Shown here piece after piece: positions 14,169 to 19,866 of a stretch of 19,866 bases of DNA. The stretch comes from Phycisphaerae bacterium (GTDB taxonomy: Bacteria; Planctomycetota; Phycisphaerae; SM23-33). Under the pieces are notes generated by a model. It was given only the letters and a program-made list of their open reading frames with translations, was not told the DNA's origin and ran no database searches. The stretch covers positions 1 through 19,866 of the forward strand of contig JALHTV010000195.1 in NCBI GenBank assembly GCA_022866005.1, read 5' to 3'. The translations under genes were made by a program, and so were the position numbers. Positions within the stretch are counted from its first letter, which is position 1. Every line of letters starts with the position of its first letter.

Positions 14169-16253
14169 ATGGCAGAAGGTGGTTTGACTTCCAAGGATGT
14201 GGCCCAGCTCTCGGCCACGACCGAGCTGATGGATCGCCTGTGGGCGCCCTGCCGCTATAACTGCCCCGTGCATGCCGACATCCGGTTGTACCTGGAGTGT
14301 CTCGCGCAGGGGCGATTCATCGAGTCGATCGACGTCATTCGCCGCCACCTGGCCTTTGCCTCGGTGTGCGGCCGGGTCTGCCACCATCCCTGCGAGGCCA
14401 ACTGCCGACGCAAGGACGTGGACTCGGCCATCGCCATCCGCGAGCTGAAGCGCTACGTGGCTGAGCGGGCCGGCGGCAAGGGGCCGACGGTCCACAAGCC
14501 CGCCGCCCAGGACCGCCAGGCGGTGGCGATCATCGGTGGAGGGCCCTCGGGCCTGGCTGCGGCGCTGGAGCTGGCGCGGCGAGGCTACCGGCCGACCGTC
14601 TTGGAGAAGCACCCCCGGGGCGGCGGCATCCCCGCCACGGCCATCCCCATCTACCGCCTGCCGCGCGACGTGGTGCAGATGGACGTGGACTGGATCTGTG
14701 CCCACGGCGTGAAGCTCGCCACCGGCACCACAATCGGCAAGGACAAGACCATCGACCAGCTCCTCTCGGAGAATTTCTCGGCCGTGCTCATCGCGGTGGG
14801 GCTGTCGCGTAGCCGGGCGCTCCCCATGCCCGGCGGCGACGGACCCGGCGTGCACGGGGCGCTGGAGTTCCTCACCGCGGCGGCCTTCGACCGGGCGGCG
14901 AAGCTGGGGCGGGACGTGCTGGTGATCGGTGGGGGCAACGTGGCCGTGGACGCCGCCCGCACGGCGGCGCGCCTGGGGGCGCGGCGCGTGCGGATGATGT
15001 GCCTGGAAACCCGCGAGGAGATGCCCGCCTTCACCTGGGAGCAGGCCGAGGCCCTGGAGGAAGGCATCGCCTTTATCCACCGCCGCGGGCCGGTGGAGGT
15101 GCGGCGGACCGGGGCACGGATCACGGGCATCACGGCGCGGCGGGTGACGCGCGTGTTCGATGAGAACAAGCGCTTCGACCCGCAATACGACGACAGCGAC
15201 CTGATCGAAGTCGAGTGCGATACGGTCCTGGTCGCGATCGGCCAGGCGGCGGACTACGAGTTCCTGGCTGGCAGCCGCGTGCAGCGCGACGCCGCTGGGC
15301 GGTTGACGGTCAACCCGGCCACCTGCCAGACCAGCGTCCCGGCCGTGTTTGCCGCCGGGGAGATCGTCACCCCGCCCGGTTCGGTCGTCGAGGCCTGCGC
15401 CAGCGGCCGGCGGGCAGCGTTCGCGATGGACATGTTCCTGTCCGGCCGGCCGATCGTGCTGGACGACTCGCTGCCGCCGTACATTGGCACCATCGCCGAC
15501 CAGACCGGCCAGAAGGTCCGCAAGGTCTGCCGCGAGCCCGTGCCCACCGAATTGCCCGAACTCCGCAAGAAGGGTTTTGCGGAGGTGGACCACACCTATG
15601 GCGTCTCATCGGCCCTGCGCGAGGCGCGGCGGTGCATGAGCTGCGGGTCGGGCGCCGAGGTGCTCACCGACAAGTGCGCCACCTGCCTGACGTGCCTGCG
15701 CGTCTGCCCGTTCGACATCCCCGCGGTCACGGACGTCGCCCGCATCGACCCGGCCCTGTGCCAGGCCTGCGGCATCTGCATCGCCGAGTGCCCGGCCAAC
15801 GCCATCGTCCCCCGTGGGCGCCAGCCGGGGTGGGTCACGCAACTCACCACCGCCGCCCTGGCCAAGGGCAACGGCGGCAGGACGCTTGCGTTTGTCTGCG
15901 GGCACTACGCCAGCGAAGACGACTGGCTGGGACGCGGCGAGCCGGTCAAGGGCGTCACCCAGATCCCCCTGCCCAGCATGGGCGCGGTGGCGACCGGCGA
16001 CTTGCTGCGGGCCTTTGAGGACGGGGCCGAGGCGGTGTTCCTGGTGACCTGCCAAGACGCCGCCGAGCGGTACCCCACAGCCACCCTGCGCCTGCGCAAG
16101 AGAGTGGCCCAGGCCCGCACGATGCTCAAGGCCGTCGGGATCAAGAGCGACCGGCTCCAGATGTTCGAACTGACGCGATTCACCCCGTCAGCCATTCGCG
16201 AGACGCTGGCGGAGGCCGCAGCGAAGCTCGCCGGCAAGGGCAAGGCCAAGTAA
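14169..16253 (+). CDS. GltD/NfnB-like FAD-NAD(P) oxidoreductase fused to ferredoxin and MvhD-like domains
   Basis: 694 residues from ATG 14169, with GGAGGT at 14159-14164; a 21-codon upstream extension lacks a ribosome site. Residues 20-100 form the Cys-rich N-terminus of glutamate-synthase small-subunit relatives (C28, C32, C67, C71, C75, C79). FAD binding is at I-I-G-G-G-P-S-G-L-A (121-130). NAD(P)H binding is at V-I-G-G-G-N-V-A (252-259). Residues 503-541 hold two [4Fe-4S] ferredoxin motifs (C503, C506, C509, C513 and C531, C534, C537, C541), with C489 and C492 just before. Residues 572-680 resemble MvhD/FlpD, but only C577 and C628 of the usual cysteines remain. It probably passes electrons between NAD(P)H, ferredoxin and MetVF encoded directly downstream. 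HdrBC and hydrogenase genes are absent. Confidence 0.88.
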   Translation: MAEGGLTSKDVAQLSATTELMDRLWAPCRYNCPVHADIRLYLECLAQGRFIESIDVIRRHLAFASVCGRVCHHPCEANCRRKDVDSAIAIRELKRYVAERAGGKGPTVHKPAAQDRQAVAIIGGGPSGLAAALELARRGYRPTVLEKHPRGGGIPATAIPIYRLPRDVVQMDVDWICAHGVKLATGTTIGKDKTIDQLLSENFSAVLIAVGLSRSRALPMPGGDGPGVHGALEFLTAAAFDRAAKLGRDVLVIGGGNVAVDAARTAARLGARRVRMMCLETREEMPAFTWEQAEALEEGIAFIHRRGPVEVRRTGARITGITARRVTRVFDENKRFDPQYDDSDLIEVECDTVLVAIGQAADYEFLAGSRVQRDAAGRLTVNPATCQTSVPAVFAAGEIVTPPGSVVEACASGRRAAFAMDMFLSGRPIVLDDSLPPYIGTIADQTGQKVRKVCREPVPTELPELRKKGFAEVDHTYGVSSALREARRCMSCGSGAEVLTDKCATCLTCLRVCPFDIPAVTDVARIDPALCQACGICIAECPANAIVPRGRQPGWVTQLTTAALAKGNGGRTLAFVCGHYASEDDWLGRGEPVKGVTQIPLPSMGAVATGDLLRAFEDGAEAVFLVTCQDAAERYPTATLRLRKRVAQARTMLKAVGIKSDRLQMFELTRFTPSAIRETLAEAAAKLAGKGKAK

Positions 16254-16282
16254 ACAAGATAGCCGCCTCTGGGAGAGCCACG

Positions 16283-16972
16283 ATGATCGTCGCCAAGAAG
16301 AAGCTCATCAAAGAGATCATGGCCGGCCTCGAGGGCCGCCAGCGCGTGCTGATCGTCGCCTGCGGCAGTTGCGTGACCGTGTGCCTGTCGGGCGGGGAGA
16401 AACAGGCCCAGGAACTGGCCAGCCAATTGCGCCTCGCCGCCCGGGCCGTGGGCAAGGAGCTGACCGTCGACGTGGACTGCATGGAGCGCCAGTGCGACCG
16501 CGAGTTCACCAGCCAGCTCACGCACGACCCCAAGGACTATGACGCCGTGCTGTCCATCGCCTGCGGGGTGGGCGTGGGCTTCATGAGCGAGCTATTCCCC
16601 GCTTCCCGCGTGCTGCCGGGGCTGAACACGACCTTCTACGGTGCCAGCACCGCCGATGGCGTCTGGGGGGAGTATTGCCACGGCTGCGGTGACTGCGTGT
16701 TGGCGCTGACCGGTGGGGTGTGCCCCATCGCCCGCTGCTCCAAGAACCTGGTCAACGGGCCCTGCGGCGGGACCACGAAAGATGGCAAGTGCGAGGTGAC
16801 GGCCGAGATGGATTGCGGCTGGCATCTCATCTATGAGCGGATGAAGGCCGCCGGACGCCTGGAGGAGCTGCGGGCGCTGCCGGTCCAAGAACCCCGCGAC
16901 TGGGCCAAGGACCGAAGCTCCGGGGCGCGGCGGCTCGTGCACAAGGAACTCACCTCTCCGGAGGACCGCTGA
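16283..16972 (+). CDS. metV: MetV-type zinc/iron-sulfur subunit of methylene-THF reductase
   Basis: 229 residues, with GGGAGAG shortly before the ATG. The N-terminal half has C27, C30 and C34 and then C66 and C71, likely the metal-binding half. The C-terminal half carries a dense cysteine array: C132-x2-C135-x2-C138, C147, C152, C161, C170 and C178, with the family phrase N-G-P-C-G-G. Such arrays bind [4Fe-4S] clusters. MetV is the partner that transfers electrons to the flavin of MetF in acetogens. It starts 29 bases after the flavoprotein gene, and its stop overlaps the metF start by one base. It therefore belongs to the same operon and, by inference, the same cytoplasmic complex. Confidence 0.88.
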   Translation: MIVAKKKLIKEIMAGLEGRQRVLIVACGSCVTVCLSGGEKQAQELASQLRLAARAVGKELTVDVDCMERQCDREFTSQLTHDPKDYDAVLSIACGVGVGFMSELFPASRVLPGLNTTFYGASTADGVWGEYCHGCGDCVLALTGGVCPIARCSKNLVNGPCGGTTKDGKCEVTAEMDCGWHLIYERMKAAGRLEELRALPVQEPRDWAKDRSSGARRLVHKELTSPEDR

Positions 16973-17883
16973 TGGCCGAACCGGTCAGCAAGCTTCAGGC
17001 GGCGCTGGAGGCGGGGCGCTTCGTCGTCACCGGCGAGGTCGGCCCGCCCAAGGGCACCCACGTCGAGCACTGCCTCGAGGAGGCCGAGAAGTACCTCAAG
17101 GGCACGGTCGTGGCCGTTAACGTCACCGACCTCCAGACGGCCGTGATGCGCCTGGGGTCGCTGGTGGTCAGCAGTCTGCTCGTGCAGCGTGGCATCGAGC
17201 CGGTCTTCCAGATGGTCTGCCGCGACCGCAACCGCTTAGCGCTCCAGAGCGACCTGCTGAGCGCCTACGTGCTGGGCATCCGCAACGTCTTGGCGTTGAC
17301 GGGCGACCACGTGGCCCTGGGCGATCACAAAGAGGCCAAGTGCGTCTTCGACCTGGACTCGGTCGGGCTGCTCCAGGCCATCACCGCGCTGGAGGGCGGC
17401 CACGACATGGGCACCGACGCCGAGGGCAAGCCCAACGCGCTGGAGGGCGTGCCCAAGTTCTTCGCCGGCTGCTGCGTCACGCCCTGCGCCGAGGACGTGG
17501 AGATGCAGGTCATCAAGCTGGAGAAGAAGGTCGCCGCCGGCGCGCAGTTCATCCAGACCCAGGCCGTGTACGACCCCGCGGCGTTCGAGAGCTTCATGAA
17601 GCGCATCGAGCACCTCAAGGTGCCGGTGCTGGTGGGGATCGTGATCCTCAAGTCCGCGGGCATGGCCAAGTACATGAACAGCTCCGTGCCGGGCGTGTCC
17701 GTGCCCGATGGGCTGATTAAGCGGCTGACGGACTGCTCCAAGGACGACCGCGAGAAAGTCACTGTGGAGATCGCCGGCGAGCTGGTCCGCGCGATGAAGC
17801 CGCTCTGCCAGGGCGCCCACCTGATGACCCTCGGCTGGGACCACCTCGTGCCGGATATCATCAAGTCCGCCGGATTGGCCTAG
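16972..17883 (+). CDS. metF: 5,10-methylene-tetrahydrofolate reductase
   Basis: 303 residues, the usual length for the TIM-barrel MetF. The start overlaps the metV stop (TGATG), and GGAGG lies shortly upstream. Catalytic and flavin-site residues can be placed: E22 in T-G-E-V-G-P-P-K-G corresponds to the catalytic glutamate, and D112 in A-L-T-G-D-H to the conserved aspartate near FAD/FMN. The enzyme reduces methylene-THF to methyl-THF. Pairing with MetV is the Wood-Ljungdahl methyl-branch type, not the simple NADH-dependent enterobacterial MetF, although a methionine-synthesis role is also possible. A cysteine cluster (C-C-V-T-P-C) near 167-172 is characteristic of this branch as I remember it. 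No clear terminator follows in the 45-base convergent gap. Confidence 0.95.
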   Translation: MAEPVSKLQAALEAGRFVVTGEVGPPKGTHVEHCLEEAEKYLKGTVVAVNVTDLQTAVMRLGSLVVSSLLVQRGIEPVFQMVCRDRNRLALQSDLLSAYVLGIRNVLALTGDHVALGDHKEAKCVFDLDSVGLLQAITALEGGHDMGTDAEGKPNALEGVPKFFAGCCVTPCAEDVEMQVIKLEKKVAAGAQFIQTQAVYDPAAFESFMKRIEHLKVPVLVGIVILKSAGMAKYMNSSVPGVSVPDGLIKRLTDCSKDDREKVTVEIAGELVRAMKPLCQGAHLMTLGWDHLVPDIIKSAGLA

Positions 17884-17928
17884 CGGGTGGGAACACGGAC
17901 GAGGAAACGGTCATTTTGCTTTGTGTTT

Positions 17929-18471
17929 TCAGAGGTTGCTGTTCGTCCGTGAACTGCTCAGTGTCCATCCCTCCCTCTTGATCAATTCGGTCAAAGCGCG
18001 CCCCCCGCCAGATATGCACGGCACCCCCCACTTTGCACACACATCAGGAATCTTAGGTTTCTGACCCTTCGTGGGCTTTTCACACGTAAGCACGATATGT
18101 GTCTGGGGAAACAGTGGAGTGCTGGGTTCTCTGTTCCTTGCTATTGCTAAGGCTATGACGAATGGGTCAGCATCGGGAGTTTCCTTTTCTTCATCGATGA
18201 GTCCGGGGGAATCGCGCTCGATCTCGTTAACGAGCTCGATCTGCTTCGCGGTAAGTTTGACGAACATCGCGCGGTGCTGCTTGACCCAGGGGGCCAATTC
18301 GTAGTCTTTGTGAACCTCCTTTTCGACTTCCCGCGGTGCAATAAGGCGTCCCTCTCGGACCAGAAGTGCAAGTTCGTCCCAGATACCGGGGATGTTGCTC
18401 CTCGGATATGTCTGCGCAAGTTCAATAAGCGCGCTGGCGTCGATGCAGTATACGATGACTGGTTGGTTCAT
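17929..18471 (-). CDS. DUF4411 PIN-domain protein, putative ribonuclease toxin
   Basis: 180 residues. The ATG at 18471 overlaps the stop of the upstream Xre/ImmA gene by one base (TGATG). The PIN-like acidic residues are visible: D11 in C-I-D-A-S-A-L-I-E-L, E48/E52 in A-P-R-E-V-E-K-E-V, and D100/D102 in D-A-D-P-F-V-I-A. The V-L-T-C-E strand (127-131) completes the family pattern. PIN proteins are metal-dependent RNases; DUF4411 members commonly neighbour Xre-ImmA/IrrE proteins, forming a toxin-antitoxin-like pair. Translational coupling downstream of the regulator fits that. All apparent acidic catalytic residues are present, so the enzyme should be active. The G+C is clearly lower than that of the metF operon, suggesting acquisition by transfer. 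Confidence 0.85.
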   Translation of the reverse strand: MNQPVIVYCIDASALIELAQTYPRSNIPGIWDELALLVREGRLIAPREVEKEVHKDYELAPWVKQHRAMFVKLTAKQIELVNEIERDSPGLIDEEKETPDADPFVIALAIARNREPSTPLFPQTHIVLTCEKPTKGQKPKIPDVCAKWGVPCISGGGRALTELIKREGWTLSSSRTNSNL

Positions 18472-19640
18472 CAGCGCTTTGCGGGCCCTATCAGACCCTC
18501 CACTTTCCGCAAATCCCCTGGTGCGAGAGACAGGTAGTCTGAGGCATCTCTGTAACTGATCAGATCCCGCTCTCTTGCTTCAACGACAAGCGTGGTGAGA
18601 CGAACCCCACTCTCGTGCACAGACCGCTGCGCCGGGGCCAGACGCCGCTTCCAAGGCTTGGTGGCGGGCTTTGGCTCTGATTCCCAGCGGGAGAGGCGCG
18701 CCCTGAAGGTAGATCCCGCAATAAGCTCTAGCAAAAACATGCGCCGCCAAATCACCTCCTTGCTTACTTTGAAATCCTTGGCGATGGCGCGAAGATGCTG
18801 ATCGTCGATGTCTCCAGGGTACGAGACTTTCCGAATCGCGAGACGCGCTTGCAGAGCGTCTGCGGGGACCAGTAATGCCCCTGCGAAGCGATTGCAGAAA
18901 GTCTCAACAGGGGAGTCAGGCAGGTCCATGCTCTCCTCAACGAGACAAAGCCCACCCGTGTGCAGCACTATGTGCGCATACTCATGGAACAGAGTGAAGA
19001 TTCGCGCGTTAATCGCGTCTGTGGCGTTGATCACAATCGCGGGTGGGTCCGCTTCCGTCAGGGAAAACCCGCGAGTTTCGCGCAAGGGCATAGAAAGCTG
19101 AAACACGACAACGTTCAAACTCTCGACTGCACTGCGCCATGCGCGAAGGGCTTGATAAGCGCTGACCCATGCGAACTGTCTTTCCAAATCAACACCGAGC
19201 TTTGCCCTCTCAGCAGGGGTAATCTTCTCTGCGTTGCTGCGCGCAGTTGCCCTCCCGACCAAGACTGAACATGGGAGATCGAGTTCTGAGAACAGGTTGC
19301 GGGCGACACGCTGGAGCCTCTGTGCCTTCCGGATGGCAAACCGTGTACTCTTGGAAAGCGCAGGCGGCTTCGCTCCTGGGAGCATCCGAAAGTCCCTCGG
19401 AATGCGGGGCTCTTCAGGGGGTCGGGGAAGGAAAAAGGCAGCAAGGGGGCGCTTGAAGGCCCTCGCCAGCTCCTCCAACGCAGCAACCGTGGGTTGCCTT
19501 TCGCCTCTTTCCCACGCCGCCACGGTGTCGATGCTGATGTGAAGCCTTTTCCCAACCTCCGCCAAAGTTACGCCGGCGCTCTCACGGGCCCATCTCAGAA
19601 CTGCCGGGTTAACTTTTGCTGTCAAGCTTCTCGTGCCCAT
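18471..19640 (-). CDS. Xre-family HTH plus ImmA/IrrE metallopeptidase fusion
   Basis: 389 residues from ATG 19640, supported by AGAGG seven bases upstream; an ATG at 19685 adds 15 unsupported residues. Residues about 10-65 are an Xre/Cro helix-turn-helix (W-A-R-E-S-A-G-V-T-L-A-E-V-G ... T-V-A-A-W-E-R-G-E-R-Q-P-T). The C-terminal peptidase has the zinc motif H219-E-Y-A-H223 and the third ligand candidate E246 in E-x3-N-x-F-A. ImmA/IrrE proteins cleave phage or element repressors (ImmA) or DNA-damage regulators (IrrE). In this fusion, the HTH would repress its own promoter, and stress would trigger proteolysis. Its 1-base overlap with the DUF4411 gene marks a two-gene operon. Autoregulation is inference. 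Confidence 0.92.
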   Translation of the reverse strand: MGTRSLTAKVNPAVLRWARESAGVTLAEVGKRLHISIDTVAAWERGERQPTVAALEELARAFKRPLAAFFLPRPPEEPRIPRDFRMLPGAKPPALSKSTRFAIRKAQRLQRVARNLFSELDLPCSVLVGRATARSNAEKITPAERAKLGVDLERQFAWVSAYQALRAWRSAVESLNVVVFQLSMPLRETRGFSLTEADPPAIVINATDAINARIFTLFHEYAHIVLHTGGLCLVEESMDLPDSPVETFCNRFAGALLVPADALQARLAIRKVSYPGDIDDQHLRAIAKDFKVSKEVIWRRMFLLELIAGSTFRARLSRWESEPKPATKPWKRRLAPAQRSVHESGVRLTTLVVEARERDLISYRDASDYLSLAPGDLRKVEGLIGPAKR

Positions 19641-19688
19641 AAGGATCCTCTTGGCAAGGTCGGCCCACTTTCGCGGGCATAACATGGG

Positions 19689-19708
19689 CCGGGGCAGAAT
19701 TGTCCCGG
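19689..19708. promoter_or_regulatory. Imperfect inverted repeat upstream of the Xre-ImmA gene, possible autoregulatory operator
   Basis: Arms CCGGGnCA and TGnCCCGG flank a four-base centre (7 of 8 positions pair in each arm). It lies about 49 bases upstream of the start at 19640, between the AT-rich region and the gene, where an Xre-type self-repressor would bind. Confidence 0.4.
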
Positions 19709-19719
19709 TTTTGCCAGTG

Positions 19720-19866
19720 TCCTACTCTATATATACGTAATTATTGGGATTATCATTGGATATCTTCTTATTTTTTTTCATGAAATCGGTCATCTTTTAA
19801 CAGCCATTAGCTTTAAAATCAACATTATAGAAGTTTTCCTCTCCCCTCTTTATGGACATGTTATCC
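19720..19866. other. AT-rich intergenic stretch, likely promoter region or island boundary
   Basis: From about 19720 the composition flips to strongly AT-rich up to the window edge, with an eight-T run and ATTGG direct repeats. On the minus strand a TATAAT (19829-19824) and a TATATATA run (near 19736-19729) are possible -10 elements, but neither has a good -35 at the right distance. No gene is visible; an ATG at 19852 on the plus strand runs off the edge without a ribosome site. Confidence 0.5.

Noticed and set aside
13866..15593. 575-codon minus-strand frame
   Set aside because: Antisense to the SpoIID-like gene end and the flavoprotein; no recognisable motif and no ribosome site.
19780..19801. 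Six-codon plus-strand mini-ORF in the AT-rich edge
   Set aside because: Too short, no ribosome site; expected by chance in AT-rich DNA.
1..19866. CRISPR arrays, tRNA genes, insertion sequences
   Set aside because: No regularly spaced repeats, cloverleaf-like sequences or transposase motifs were seen on reading both strands.

Overview
The window is GC-rich (by eye about two-thirds G+C in the middle, lower at both ends) and looks like a chromosomal segment of an anaerobic, Gram-negative bacterium, most plausibly a planctomycete-like lineage. The clues are a TPR protein carrying two RNA polymerase alpha C-terminal domains (an architecture I associate with Planctomycetota), a Kdo synthase (outer membrane LPS), a hybrid cluster protein, and an acetogen-type MetV/MetF pair. 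The taxonomic call is inference. No tRNA, rRNA, IS element or CRISPR array was seen.

Left end (1-2018). A minus-strand reading frame begins at 1864 and runs off the left edge without a stop (621 codons visible). It encodes an HNH nuclease domain fused to a STAND/AP-ATPase module and the start of what looks like a TPR region. This is the architecture of a prokaryotic immune sensor-effector and is the strongest candidate defence gene here.

Middle (2019-14002). Going rightward on the plus strand are a cysteine-desulfurase-family aminotransferase, a 28-codon mini-ORF and a class I hybrid cluster protein (hcp) with all its cluster ligands. A small basic HARE-HTH-like DNA-binding protein follows, with a near-consensus promoter and a terminator. 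The minus strand then carries two transcription units that together read lipid kinase - kdsA - (internal promoter) - PAS histidine kinase - tgt - yajC. The lipid kinase and kdsA overlap by four bases. Divergent from the lipid kinase is a plus-strand pair: the TPR/double alpha-CTD protein and a SpoIID/LytB-type lipoprotein.

Right-middle (14003-17883). A three-gene plus-strand operon follows a promoter whose spacer contains a perfect 14-bp palindrome. It encodes a GltD/NfnB-like flavoprotein fused to a double-cluster ferredoxin and a degenerate MvhD domain, then MetV, then MetF. Together they look like a methylene-tetrahydrofolate reductase complex in which the flavoprotein feeds electrons to MetVF (Wood-Ljungdahl methyl branch).

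Right end (17884-19866). A minus-strand two-gene module encodes an Xre-HTH/ImmA-IrrE metallopeptidase and a DUF4411 PIN-domain protein, overlapping by one base. It resembles a toxin-antitoxin or stress/defence cassette. Upstream is a compositionally distinct AT-rich stretch running to the window edge. Accessory, defence-like genes therefore sit at both ends of a housekeeping core.
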